Shown here: positions 7,327 to 14,743 of the stretch, piece by piece
Position numbering within the stretch: position 1 is the stretch's first letter
Layout: every line of letters begins with the position of its first letter
Source of the DNA: a virus
Strand: one strand, 5' to 3'
IMG/VR virus record: IMGVR_UViG_3300007513_000007
Span: 62,001-126,000 of that record
DNA: 64,000 nt
Position numbers and translations under genes: made by a program
Notes under the pieces: model-generated
The model's input: only the letters and a program-made list of their open reading frames with translations
What the model was told of the DNA's origin: nothing
Database searches by the model: none

Positions 7327-8732
7327 CCCACCCCCAGGTCTTCGATGGGAACGGCGGTGAGGGTCCGCAAGCCATCCTCGCCTCGGGTTTGACCGATGTA
7401 GAGGTCGCCCCAGCCGTAGGTGTGGCGCTGTTCAGCAGAGGGGAGGTTGATGTTGAAGCCACACCCCTTCTTGCGAATCTGCTGCTCCTCTTTCGCGTAG
7501 CTGCCCATTGTCTGGTGTGCCTTCCACGCTGCGAGGCTGTTCCTCTTGTGGTGCATGTCCAGAATCTGCACAACCCGATCTCGGGGAAATGCCCGCAACA
7601 GGTCGAGTGCGTAGTGCTTGATGGCTTCCTCGCCAGTGGTGAGGTCAACGCTGTGATACTGCATGAGTTGCGGTTGCGTGCGAACCGCAATCTCGATCTG
7701 GTCACCTGCTTGACGGGGGCCAACGCAAAGGACGAACGAGCAGAAGGGAGTACCTCCGGGGGTCTTCTTTCCCGCCTTGTGTTCGCCGCTATGGTAGGCG
7801 TAGACGTTGAGCAGGGTGCATTCTAAACCCGTACCGAAGAGGTACACGTTCATGATTTGTCGGGTGGTTTCGGCTCGGGTCATCGCCTTGCCGATGGCTG
7901 TCAGGTTCCCGTTTCGGTTGACGGGCTGAAAGACGCTCTTCACACCTCTACGGTGCGGGAAGACACGGCGTAGCCGCTTCTCGGCCAGAGCGATCATCTT
8001 CCGGGGGTCGAACTCGCCGTGCGTGAAGCAGGCGGCACTGACCTCCATACCGCACTTGCGGTACAGGTCTCGGGCCTTCTTGCGGGTGGCACGGGGCATG
8101 TTGGGGACCAAGAGTTCCCGATCCCGGATAGCGCACTCCCGACCCTTGAGCAGAGTCACCCCAAAGATGGCTGGATACGCAGAGGCTCCCAGCATGGCCT
8201 CCCCCAAGGTCACCATGTTCGGGATGTCAGTGGTCGGAGCCAAGCCGCCAATGCCGTTACAGAAGTCGAGGTGGCCGCTGTTGTAGAGCAGGCGGCTGCT
8301 TCCCTGGACCTGGAGAATGGTGGAGTGTTGGCGCTTCCGTACCTTGATGGCAGGCGCGTTGTTCGGGACCACCAAGCCCCCGGAGTTCAAGGGTTGGTTG
8401 CCCAAGAGCTTCCAATGCCGCTGGTTGCCCATGCCCCGGTTGATTTGGGCTTGTGCCACAACCTGGGCACAGTCGCCGTGGATGATGTGTGCGTTCTGGT
8501 ACAGGCTTTGGGTGTAGGTCGCTTCGCTCTCGGCGCAGTCGATACCCGTGACTCGGGTCAGGTCAAACCCCAACCCCTCAAGGGTAGCGAAGTCTCCCCC
8601 GTGCCCAGCAAGCACCAAGCTCCCCAAGTAGGACGAGCCAATGGCGTTCATCCAGTTGGACATGGAGATCCAGAGCCTCGCTCTGGCAATACGCTTACCG
8701 GGGGAATCTCCCTTGTAGGTGCCTTCTTCCAT
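7323..8732 (-). CDS. Unknown 469-residue protein, possible methyltransferase-like fold
   Basis: Near residues 35-95 the pattern SYLGSLVLAGHGGDFATLEG, VTGIDCAES, then IIHGDCAQVV looks like the beta-loop-helix and acidic strand ends of a class I SAM-binding fold, but there is no clear GxGxG, so this is only a suggestion. The rest is unfamiliar, with conserved-looking stretches such as SGHLDFCNGIGGL and LGASAYPAIFGVTLLKG. The ATG overlaps the stop of the small gene upstream (TAATG). Length and composition argue for a real enzyme or structural protein rather than a spurious frame. Confidence 0.65.
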   Translation of the reverse strand: MEEGTYKGDSPGKRIARARLWISMSNWMNAIGSSYLGSLVLAGHGGDFATLEGLGFDLTRVTGIDCAESEATYTQSLYQNAHIIHGDCAQVVAQAQINRGMGNQRHWKLLGNQPLNSGGLVVPNNAPAIKVRKRQHSTILQVQGSSRLLYNSGHLDFCNGIGGLAPTTDIPNMVTLGEAMLGASAYPAIFGVTLLKGRECAIRDRELLVPNMPRATRKKARDLYRKCGMEVSAACFTHGEFDPRKMIALAEKRLRRVFPHRRGVKSVFQPVNRNGNLTAIGKAMTRAETTRQIMNVYLFGTGLECTLLNVYAYHSGEHKAGKKTPGGTPFCSFVLCVGPRQAGDQIEIAVRTQPQLMQYHSVDLTTGEEAIKHYALDLLRAFPRDRVVQILDMHHKRNSLAAWKAHQTMGSYAKEEQQIRKKGCGFNINLPSAEQRHTYGWGDLYIGQTRGEDGLRTLTAVPIEDLGVG

Positions 8733-8911
8733 TAGTGACCTTCCTGACAGAGCCGACGGGATGCTTGACGGAGCCGAGTTTCGATGGCCTTGCGGGCACG
8801 ACGAACCTTCCGCTTACGGGCACCGCCATGACCTCGGTGAAAGGTTCCCCCATCACCGTCCACGTCCTTGCGAGCCTTGCCGAAAAGTTTTGCTTTGCCG
8901 CGCTGTGCCAT
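8732..8911 (-). CDS. Small basic protein, 59 residues
   Basis: Rich in Lys, Arg and Gly (MAQRGKAKLFGKARKDVDG, later RKRKVRRARKAIE), so a nucleic-acid-binding role is possible. GGAGG stands 5 bases before the ATG. It is the first gene behind the phage-type promoter at 8925-8957 and is coupled by TAATG to the 469-residue gene, so that promoter probably also serves the genes downstream. Confidence 0.6.
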   Translation of the reverse strand: MAQRGKAKLFGKARKDVDGDGGTFHRGHGGARKRKVRRARKAIETRLRQASRRLCQEGH

Positions 8912-8924
8912 AAAGCCTCCGAAC

Positions 8925-8957
8925 CCTATACGGGTTCAACTTGAAGGGGGAACCCCC
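8925..8957 (-). promoter_or_regulatory. Phage-type promoter upstream of 8732-8911
   Basis: Perfect GGGGGTTCC, 18-nt spacer ending in CG, then TATAGG on the minus strand. A 6-bp inverted repeat (GAACCC/GGGTTC, 8921-8937) brackets the -10 box and could be an operator. Confidence 0.75.
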
Positions 8958-8958
8958 C

Positions 8959-9354
8959 CTAATCGCTAATCTCCAGCCTGTGAGCCTCGATTTTGAGCCA
9001 TTCGCCCGACCGCTCCCACACTTTGAAGAGTTGACTGGAGGGCTTCCCCTCCCAGTTGGACATGACAACAGAGCGAGGGGCGCTCGCCACGCTGTACTGC
9101 GCGTCCCAGAGTCCTTCCTTCCATTCAGACTTGAACTCGGTAAAGGAAAACGGAACGCCACAGTCTGTTGCACACTGCTTGGCCCGAGCCAAGGCATCCT
9201 TGAAGCTGGCCTTGTGTTCTGTGTTGTCGCGTTCGATAAGGGCCTGCGAAGCCGCAAGGGCGTCCTTCTCTGACACGAAGACACCCTGCACACTCCCGCC
9301 CTCGTGGGCTTCGCCTTGGGTGAGGATGAAAACGACGTTGAGCCATTCAGACAT
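8959..9354 (-). CDS. Unknown 131-residue protein
   Basis: I chose the ATG at 9354 because AGGAG stands about 9 bases before it; the open frame extends further upstream only through intergenic sequence and the promoter. It starts MSEWLNVVFILTQGEAHEGG, with a helical middle and an aromatic, Trp-bearing C-terminal half. I recognise no family. It has its own phage-type promoter at 9395-9427 with a leader of about 30 nt. Confidence 0.65.
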   Translation of the reverse strand: MSEWLNVVFILTQGEAHEGGSVQGVFVSEKDALAASQALIERDNTEHKASFKDALARAKQCATDCGVPFSFTEFKSEWKEGLWDAQYSVASAPRSVVMSNWEGKPSSQLFKVWERSGEWLKIEAHRLEISD

Positions 9355-9394
9355 TGGGGCTAACTCCTGGCTGCAAGCAGCGCGGGTTGGAAGT

Positions 9395-9427
9395 CCTTTA
9401 CGGGAGTACAGGGGGCCAGGAACCCCC
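9395..9427 (-). promoter_or_regulatory. Phage-type promoter for 8959-9354
   Basis: Perfect GGGGGTTCC, 18-nt spacer ending in CG, then TAAAGG on the minus strand, in a short intergenic gap downstream of the tyrosyl-tRNA synthetase gene. Confidence 0.75.
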
Positions 9428-9452
9428 CACCGGGCACGGGAGTCTTTGATCT

Positions 9453-10571
9453 TCATGCGGTCACCTGAATAAAGAGGCGCTTGCCCACCCTTACTACGGA
9501 ACCTCTGGCCGGAATGGCCTCTACATCCTGACACTTTTCGCCGTCAATCCTGACACCGCCGCCTTGAATAAGTTTGCGGGCCTTGGAGCGGCTCTCACCG
9601 CGTGCTTCAGCCACAAGGGCTACCAAGGGTCCCTGTGCAACCGAAGGGAGGTCAGAGGGCACCTCACGCCGCTGCACGGATGCCTCGAAGTGAGCCTGCG
9701 CCTTGTCAGCGGCAGCCTCGCCGTGAAGCTGGCGAACAATGTCCCACGCCAACAGCTTCTTGTGCTTCATGGGGTGTGCGGGAAACTCCGTGATGGATGT
9801 CAGTAGACCTGCCCATTCTTGAGCGACCTCATCGGAAACGGACATGACCTTTCCGAACATCTGCTCGGGGGCCTCGTCCAACCAGATGGCGTTGTCGAAG
9901 CTCTTGCTCATCTTGCGGCCATCGGTTCCCCGAATCACAGGGGTCATGATGCAGCTTTGAGGCGCTTGGCCTTCGGCTTCCTGAAGCTGGCGAGCGACCT
10001 GGAAGTTGAACAGTTGGTCGGTCCCGCCGATCTCGACCTCGGCCCGGACCTCTACAGAGTCCCACCCTTGAAGCAGGGGCACCAGGAACTCGTGAAGGGC
10101 GATGGCTTGACCGGCATCGTTACGCCGACGGAAGCCATCACGGGACAGCATGTTTGCCACAGTGATCTTGCTTGCAAGGCGGGTGAGGAAGAACGGGACA
10201 CTCATGGCGTCCACGAACTCATGGTTCCGATGAACCTGGAATCCGGGGAGCAGCACCTGCTCTACTTGCTTCAGTAGCGCCTCGGCGTTCTGCCGAACCT
10301 CGTTCTCCGAAAGGATGGGCCGTGTCTTGTCCTGCCCCGACGGGTCACCCAAAGCAGCCGTGATGGTGCCAAGGATGAGGTGCAGGTCGTGACCCTGCTC
10401 CTGCATTTCGCGGGCAACACGAAGGGGAACGAAGTGTCCCAGGTGCAGCCGATCCCTTGTGGGGTCGATGCCGAACTTCACTCGCAAGGGGTGTGAGCTA
10501 CGACTGATGCGCTCCGTCGCTGTCGGAGGGAAGATAAACCAACCCCCGAAGAGCGTCTTCTGCGCCCTCAC
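9453..10571 (-). CDS. tyrS: Tyrosyl-tRNA synthetase
   Basis: Class I synthetase that charges tRNA-Tyr. HLGH (the HIGH motif) is at residues 43-46 after VKFGIDPTRDRL, and KMSKS is at 220-224. GDPSGQDKTRP, EIGGTDQLFNF and a C-terminal S4 RNA-binding domain (SRSKARKLIQGGGVRIDG) are all present. The closest style is the branch whose N-terminus reads PLxVKFGxDPT. The GTG at 10571 with AGAGG upstream gives 372 residues. The stretch before PLRVKFG is shorter than usual and its first 74 bases overlap the small gene at 10498-10689, so the exact start is uncertain. No tRNA-Tyr is visible in the window. Confidence 0.93.
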   Translation of the reverse strand: MRAQKTLFGGWFIFPPTATERISRSSHPLRVKFGIDPTRDRLHLGHFVPLRVAREMQEQGHDLHLILGTITAALGDPSGQDKTRPILSENEVRQNAEALLKQVEQVLLPGFQVHRNHEFVDAMSVPFFLTRLASKITVANMLSRDGFRRRNDAGQAIALHEFLVPLLQGWDSVEVRAEVEIGGTDQLFNFQVARQLQEAEGQAPQSCIMTPVIRGTDGRKMSKSFDNAIWLDEAPEQMFGKVMSVSDEVAQEWAGLLTSITEFPAHPMKHKKLLAWDIVRQLHGEAAADKAQAHFEASVQRREVPSDLPSVAQGPLVALVAEARGESRSKARKLIQGGGVRIDGEKCQDVEAIPARGSVVRVGKRLFIQVTA

Positions 10572-10689
10572 GACAAGCCTCTTGACCCTCGCGGCGGGTG
10601 ATGCGCTCTTTTGCGCGATCCAGGGAAGCCCAAGTGGAGCGGCTCATAGCGCGTCCTCGGGGTCCGTCTTTTTTGGTGCGATGAGCCAT
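10498..10689 (-). CDS. Small charged protein, 63 residues, overlapping tyrS start
   Basis: Basic N-terminus (MAHRTKKDGPRGRAMSR), then a charged helix and an acidic end. A GGAGG-type site (AAGGAGGG) precedes the ATG at good distance. It is the first gene behind the promoter at 10710-10742 and overlaps the 5' end of tyrS by 74 bases in another frame, which suggests coupled expression. Function unknown. Confidence 0.6.
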   Translation of the reverse strand: MAHRTKKDGPRGRAMSRSTWASLDRAKERITRREGQEACREGAEDALRGLVYLPSDSDGAHQS

Positions 10690-10709
10690 GTCAGCCCTCC
10701 TTCTTGGAC

Positions 10710-10742
10710 TCTTTACGGAGCCGCCACGTTCTCGGAACCCCC
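10710..10742 (-). promoter_or_regulatory. Phage-type promoter for the tyrS operon
   Basis: Perfect GGGGGTTCC, 18-nt spacer ending in CG, TAAAGA on the minus strand. It lies inside the last codons of the upstream membrane-protein gene; that gene's TAA stop is part of the -10 box. Confidence 0.75.
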
Positions 10743-10871
10743 TGCCTCATCAGGTTTATCCGACCACACTGAAGCAGCCAGCACGATGAAGATGACAAGA
10801 CCGATGGCTACCACCAACCCCACAACGCGCCAATCAGGACGGAGCAGGGTTTCTTTCGTCTGATACATCAT
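10713..10871 (-). CDS. Small single-span membrane protein, 52 residues
   Basis: Begins MMYQTKETLLRPDWRVVGLV; the stretch VVGLVVAIGLVIFIVLAASVW is one transmembrane segment, followed by a short acidic tail (SDKPDEAGGSENVAAP). The N-terminal basic residues suggest an N-in orientation. Its start overlaps the end of the upstream gene at 10834-11022 by 38 bases. A phage membrane role such as a holin accessory or superinfection protein is possible but not supported by neighbours. Confidence 0.6.
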   Translation of the reverse strand: MMYQTKETLLRPDWRVVGLVVAIGLVIFIVLAASVWSDKPDEAGGSENVAAP

Positions 10872-11022
10872 GGAGTCGGTCCTTTACAGATTGGAGTGCC
10901 TTTCGGATGAGCTTTTGAGGCGCATCGGGAAACTGCTTCTGGGTGGCCTTCCGTGTAGGGAGTTGCTCCTGTTCTTCGAGCCACCTTGTCACTTGTTCAT
11001 ATGTTTGTCGGGTTTGATACAA
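10834..11022 (-). CDS. Small charged protein, 62 residues (TTG start)
   Basis: Starts with TTG at 11022 with a clear GGAGG 6 bases upstream. The product (MYQTRQTYEQVTRWLEEQEQ...) is helical and charged, with a spaced basic/hydrophobic pattern that could be a small DNA-binding protein. No family recognised. It faces the plus-strand gene at 11141 across a divergent intergenic region that contains two plus-strand promoters. Confidence 0.55.
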   Translation of the reverse strand: MYQTRQTYEQVTRWLEEQEQLPTRKATQKQFPDAPQKLIRKALQSVKDRLHDVSDERNPAPS

Positions 11023-11052
11023 GACTTACCTCCAGAGCCACTCTACCGAAAA

Positions 11053-11085
11053 GGGGGTCTATAGAGAGACACTTCCCGGTAGTAG
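11053..11085 (+). promoter_or_regulatory. Phage-type promoter P1 for the 11.1-14.1 kb island
   Basis: GGGGGTCTA, 18-nt spacer, TAGTAG on the plus strand. It overlaps the -35 element of a second promoter, whose 9-mer starts at 11082. Confidence 0.6.
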
Positions 11086-11114
11086 GTTCCCGAAAGTGTT
11101 TTTGTCCGTAAGGG
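11082..11114 (+). promoter_or_regulatory. Phage-type promoter P2 for the 11.1-14.1 kb island
   Basis: GTAGGTTCC, 18-nt spacer ending in CG, TAAGGG on the plus strand. Its -35 overlaps the -10 of P1 by four bases, so the two starts are about 29 nt apart. Confidence 0.55.
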
Positions 11115-11140
11115 GTATGTCCTCGAACACCAGGAATCTG

Positions 11141-12748
11141 ATGAAGATTGGCATTATCTCAAAGAAGCCGCACGCAAAGAACCATGCCCAAGCTCTAAAG
11201 CGCGAGGGTCATGACGTAGTTTTGTTGGACGGTGACCCCAAAAGAATACCTTCCTCCATCGACTTGGTGATCTGCCGCACCGCTTCGTGTAGCCACGGTG
11301 CGAGTAACGTAGCTCTGGAGTGGCAACGCTCTGGAGGAGGTTTCCTGGTGATGGAGAACGGACTGTCCGGGGCTTTGAGAGCCATTCGGCAATACATCGA
11401 ACCCAAGAAGAGCAAGAAGAAGAAGGAAGAGGCCAAGGTCGCTGCTCCTGCTCCCACCCCTACTCCTGTGGAACCGGAGTCCGCACCTATGAAGAAGATC
11501 ACAGGCAGCGTTTTGGATGAGGCCGTCACTATGGTTGGCGAGGGCACTTCTCTCACCAAGGTTGCCAAGCATTTCAATGTTGCTCGCAGCACCCTCACCC
11601 GTGCTCTGATCGAAGCAGGAGGATGGCCCCAAACAAGCCAGCCTCTTTCGCCTGAACCGCAACCTCCCGCAGAAGCAGACGTACTGGAAGCAGGACCTCC
11701 CCCTTCAGAGTCCGAAGTCGAGGAGCTTATCGAGACATGGGCTGTGCTGGTTGTAGAAACCCGCATAAACGACAACTTCGAGCAACGCCTGGAAGTGATG
11801 AAGGGCTTGATGGAGGTCGAGGTCGAGGACTGGCGGCTTCGTAGTGCTTTGATGGCCGCAGCAGGCGAGGATGTCCCGCTGCTCCACGAACCGGAAGAAG
11901 ACCTCGAAACCGAGACGGTCACGCACACCGAACCTGAACCCGAACCTGAACCTGTTGAGGTCGAGGACCCCTCCACACCGGACTACGGTGACGACGAAGG
12001 TGCCTTCGTGTTGCCTCCGATCCCCGTACCTGAACCCCACTTCTTGAAGGCGTGTCCTGTAGACCGCATCCTCAACGATCTTCCTATTGCCCGCAGACTG
12101 GCCGCGTTGGTGTCTAATGAGGATAAGGAGAAGTTCCGAAAGGCGCTCCTGTCCCATGACCGGAACCCCAAGAACGCTGGGGCGTGGATACCTCGGGATT
12201 TGAAGAAGGCCGATGCACCTTTTGCTTCTGCCAAGGGCAAGCCCCTGGTCTTCGCGTTGCTGGTGTGGCTCTTGCTCGATCCCGAAGATGAACCTTCGGG
12301 CAGGGCCTTCCTCCACGCCTACAAGGAGTTGACCAAGAAGGGAACCGACAGTCGTTTCCCCAAGGCTGCTGCTTGGGCCTTGGGCCGCACTCTGGGGGAA
12401 GCCCTTCGTGGTAGGGGTGGTGGTAAGAAGCCGTCCTCTGATAGTCTTTCGGGAACTGAAAAGACCCACTTCCTCCAAGCCCTCGCAAAGAAGAAGGACA
12501 TGCTCGCTGAAAAGGATGCCACCATCCAGAGCCTCCAACAGGAACTCGAACAGGTTCGCGAAGAAGAGGACCGTCTGCGACATGAACTGGAGCTTGCTCT
12601 CCGTTCGCGTTCACAGCAGCCCCCTGCAATCGGAGCCAGCCCTGCTGCCCCTGTTCCGGCCCCTTCGACGGGCTTGACCTTGGACCTCACCGTGGATGAC
12701 TTGGTTCGCGCAGGCTTCCAGGTCCACGTCACGAAGCCCTGTGGGTAA
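11141..12748 (+). CDS. Multidomain protein: DUF2325-like N-terminus, HTH, coiled coil
   Basis: 535 residues from the ATG at 11141, which has CAGGA upstream; an earlier in-frame ATG at 11117 is too close to the promoter. Residues 1-70 (KIGIISKKPHAKNHAQALKR, LVICRTASCSHGASNVA) resemble the DUF2325 type of small nucleotide-binding-like fold. A Lys- and Pro-rich linker leads to an HTH (SLTKVAKHFNVARSTLTRAL, about 137-156). Acidic linkers with Glu-Pro repeats follow, then a conserved-looking helical region and a coiled coil (LAEKDATIQSLQQELEQVRE). It could be a regulator or a DNA-organising protein. It is first in its operon, behind two stacked promoters. Confidence 0.7.
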   Translation: MKIGIISKKPHAKNHAQALKREGHDVVLLDGDPKRIPSSIDLVICRTASCSHGASNVALEWQRSGGGFLVMENGLSGALRAIRQYIEPKKSKKKKEEAKVAAPAPTPTPVEPESAPMKKITGSVLDEAVTMVGEGTSLTKVAKHFNVARSTLTRALIEAGGWPQTSQPLSPEPQPPAEADVLEAGPPPSESEVEELIETWAVLVVETRINDNFEQRLEVMKGLMEVEVEDWRLRSALMAAAGEDVPLLHEPEEDLETETVTHTEPEPEPEPVEVEDPSTPDYGDDEGAFVLPPIPVPEPHFLKACPVDRILNDLPIARRLAALVSNEDKEKFRKALLSHDRNPKNAGAWIPRDLKKADAPFASAKGKPLVFALLVWLLLDPEDEPSGRAFLHAYKELTKKGTDSRFPKAAAWALGRTLGEALRGRGGGKKPSSDSLSGTEKTHFLQALAKKKDMLAEKDATIQSLQQELEQVREEEDRLRHELELALRSRSQQPPAIGASPAAPVPAPSTGLTLDLTVDDLVRAGFQVHVTKPCG

Positions 12749-12771
12749 GGTCTGACGGTAGGAGGTGCTCA

Positions 12772-13185
12772 ATGGCACAAGGTCGCGTAAAGAGGGTCGC
12801 TAACATCGACCGGAAGTTCGGTGCTGACTCCGAATACCTGTTCCTCAAGGTGCAGGCTCACGGTCGAGGGGAACCCGGCGAAGAATACTGGCTGGTCACC
12901 GACGAAGAGGCCGAGAAGTTCAGCCACCGCGCTACGGAGAACCCTGAAGACATCCCTGACAGCCACTTGGGGATTTTCATGCGCGTAGCGAACGCCACCC
13001 CCAAGCCCGCAGCCAACGACTGGTACGTTTCGGTCAAGGTGAAAATAGCCAACGCGGACAGAGTCCGGGAAGAGGTTTGGTTCCTTACCGAGTTCGACCT
13101 GGAGCGGGTTCGAGGCCGTGTTGAAAAGAACGCAGAAGACATCGAGGCCAACCGTGAAGGGTGGCTTGCCGACCTGTTTGATTGA
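12772..13185 (+). CDS. Unknown protein with two internal repeats, 137 residues
   Basis: The sequence contains two similar halves: EYLFLKVQAHGRGEPGEEYW...LVTDEEAEKF...ENPEDIP and WYVSVKVKIANADRVREEVW...FLTEFDLERV...KNAEDIE, consistent with a duplicated small domain. GGAGG precedes the ATG. It lies 23 bases behind the HTH gene and overlaps the lipoprotein gene by one base. Function unknown. Confidence 0.7.
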   Translation: MAQGRVKRVANIDRKFGADSEYLFLKVQAHGRGEPGEEYWLVTDEEAEKFSHRATENPEDIPDSHLGIFMRVANATPKPAANDWYVSVKVKIANADRVREEVWFLTEFDLERVRGRVEKNAEDIEANREGWLADLFD

Positions 13186-13442
13186 TGTTTCGAGCAGTTG
13201 CTTTCTTGAGTGTGTGTCTCTTGAGCGGGTGTTTTGCGCTCATGCACGAAGTTGACGCCATGAACGCCGTCAACCTTTACCGAAACCAGGGGGTTACCCC
13301 TGCGTGTGGCTTCTTCCACGAAGGGATGCAGTTCCCTGACGGGTCTGTGGTGGATCAGGTGGACCAGAACGTAGTTGTAGTGATCATCCCCGACCCCAGA
13401 TCAGCCGAGGGAGAGGATGACCACGCTATCCCTTGCCGGTAG
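13185..13442 (+). CDS. Small lipoprotein, 85 residues
   Basis: MFRAVAFLSVCLLSGCFALM is a short signal peptide ending in a lipobox (LLSGC), so the product should be lipid-anchored through its cysteine. The mature part is about 70 residues, with one further Cys near the middle and one near the end. Such proteins in phages can be outer spanins or superinfection-exclusion factors; no partner gene is evident here. The start overlaps the upstream stop (TGATG). Confidence 0.65.
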   Translation: MFRAVAFLSVCLLSGCFALMHEVDAMNAVNLYRNQGVTPACGFFHEGMQFPDGSVVDQVDQNVVVVIIPDPRSAEGEDDHAIPCR

Positions 13443-13465
13443 CTTGCTGATACGAGAGGGTAGCC

Positions 13466-14110
13466 ATGAAGCATGACGCCGCCAGGGTTGCCCTTCGCCA
13501 CAGCCTGAAGGCCACGGCCATCGGCCCCTATGAGGATTCCATCATCGACGGCCTCAAGGTCACGCAGGTGGAGACAGACAACCGCCGCTCAAATGCCTCG
13601 ATTCGGGGGAACCGCCTCCTGGTGAAGTGGGGGCAGGACAGCCGGATGTTCAACAAGGCTACCCAGCTTGCGAAGTGGGTCCGTTGGGCTAACCGCAAGC
13701 TGGGCCAGAAGAAGGAACGAGTCCAGCAGAAGAAGGAGTGGACGCGCACGAAAGTGGACGGCTACTCCGTCTACGACCTGGAAGGCAAGGAACAGGTCGC
13801 CGCCATGATGGCGAAGATCCAACGTGACGTAAAACCCTTGCTTCGGGAGTTTGGCCTCCGTTTCCAGACCATCAAAGAGTCTGTGGCCGAGGGGTCGCTG
13901 GGATTCAACCGTGGTGCGGGCCGTATCATCGCCCTCAATGTTCGTCAGAAGCGGAACCCCATGAAGCTCCGCAAGTACAGCGCGATCATGCGGACCATGA
14001 TCCATGAGCTTGCCCACATTCGGCATATGAACCACGGGCCGAACTTCAAGATGTTCGAGCAAGAGCTTCTGGGCGTTGCCCGTAAGACGGGCGTGTACTC
14101 ACCGGGCTGA
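13466..14110 (+). CDS. WLM/SprT-like zinc metalloprotease
   Basis: The C-terminal part contains MIHELAHIRHMNHGPNF, with HELAH at residues 180-184 and a third His at 190, the HExxHxxxxxH zinc site of WLM (Wss1-like) and SprT-like proteases. Upstream is LGFNRGAGRIIALNVR. The N-terminal 100 residues are basic and may bind DNA. Cellular relatives act on DNA-protein crosslinks; whether this phage enzyme repairs DNA or processes phage proteins is unknown. It is last in its operon and overlaps the end of the opposing gene at 14099-14305 by 12 bases. Confidence 0.8.
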   Translation: MKHDAARVALRHSLKATAIGPYEDSIIDGLKVTQVETDNRRSNASIRGNRLLVKWGQDSRMFNKATQLAKWVRWANRKLGQKKERVQQKKEWTRTKVDGYSVYDLEGKEQVAAMMAKIQRDVKPLLREFGLRFQTIKESVAEGSLGFNRGAGRIIALNVRQKRNPMKLRKYSAIMRTMIHELAHIRHMNHGPNFKMFEQELLGVARKTGVYSPG

Positions 14111-14305
14111 GTTTGCGACGATCCCCGCACACTCCTGGTACACCGCTTCGCTCATATCCTCCCCCATGCAGTCCATGACTGCGTGCAGGAACTCGTCTCT
14201 GGGCTGAACCCAGAAGAAGTACCAAAGAACGGCCAGCCCAAGGATGAACACGACCGGAAGAATAACGTCAGGGTTCAGGTTCTGCTTCAACTTCAGCATT
14301 TGCAT
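14099..14305 (-). CDS. Small single-span membrane protein, 68 residues
   Basis: After a short N-terminus (MQMLKLKQNLNPD) there is one hydrophobic segment (VILPVVFILGLAVLWYFFW) and a soluble tail with three Cys. A good GGAGG precedes the ATG. It is driven by the perfect promoter at 14323-14355 with a leader of about a dozen nt. It could be a holin-like protein or a membrane anchor. Confidence 0.65.
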   Translation of the reverse strand: MQMLKLKQNLNPDVILPVVFILGLAVLWYFFWVQPRDEFLHAVMDCMGEDMSEAVYQECAGIVANSAR

Positions 14306-14310
14306 GTCAA

Positions 14311-14342
14311 CACCTCCTGGTCACTATACGACCCAGGAGGTG
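14311..14342. repeat. 10-bp perfect inverted repeat around the -10 box
   Basis: CACCTCCTGG (14311-14320) and CCAGGAGGTG (14333-14342) bracket the TATAGT box of the promoter at 14323-14355. The arm nearest the gene also supplies its GGAGG ribosome-binding site. The symmetry suggests an operator or a leader hairpin. Confidence 0.6.
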
Positions 14343-14355
14343 GCTTGGAACCCCC
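14323..14355 (-). promoter_or_regulatory. Phage-type promoter for 14099-14305
   Basis: Perfect GGGGGTTCC, 18-nt spacer ending in CG, TATAGT on the minus strand. The 9-mer overlaps the stop-codon end of the gene at 14357 by no more than its flank. Confidence 0.75.
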
Positions 14356-14356
14356 T

Positions 14357-14740
14357 CTACGCTGATGCGATAAGGGCCTTGATCATCAGACTGCCGATTT
14401 GGGCAAAGACATGACTCGCTCTCGCAGCCATGTCGCGAGCCTTGGTCTTGCGGTCTGCTTCAGCGTTCTGGAGCAGTGCAACTGCATCGCTGGCTACGCG
14501 AGGGTTGGCCCAATCAATCGAGGGAGCTTCGCCGTCCAACAGGTCCTTGATAGCGCCTTGCGCCATGTCCAGGCCCGCAGGTCCATGCTGCTCTACCGCA
14601 TCAGCGATGAGAGCCAACACCACCTTGTTGGTCGGATCTCCTGCCTCTGAAGACAAGTCGTCCAGTTCGGATGCGAGCTTGTCGATTGCCACCTGTCCCG
14701 CCACGGGGACCAAGGAAGAAAGTGCGTCTTGCCAGTTCAT
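14357..14740 (-). CDS. Unknown 127-residue Ala-rich helical protein
   Basis: Helical throughout (LASELDDLSSEAGDPTNKVV, LLQNAEADRKTKARDMAARA) and ending in a hydrophobic helix (SHVFAQIGSLMIKALIASA). No domain recognised. It lies 3 bases behind the lipoprotein gene, and the two probably form a pair; a lysis-related role would fit the context but is not shown by sequence. Confidence 0.6.
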   Translation of the reverse strand: MNWQDALSSLVPVAGQVAIDKLASELDDLSSEAGDPTNKVVLALIADAVEQHGPAGLDMAQGAIKDLLDGEAPSIDWANPRVASDAVALLQNAEADRKTKARDMAARASHVFAQIGSLMIKALIASA

Positions 14741-14743
14741 CGT

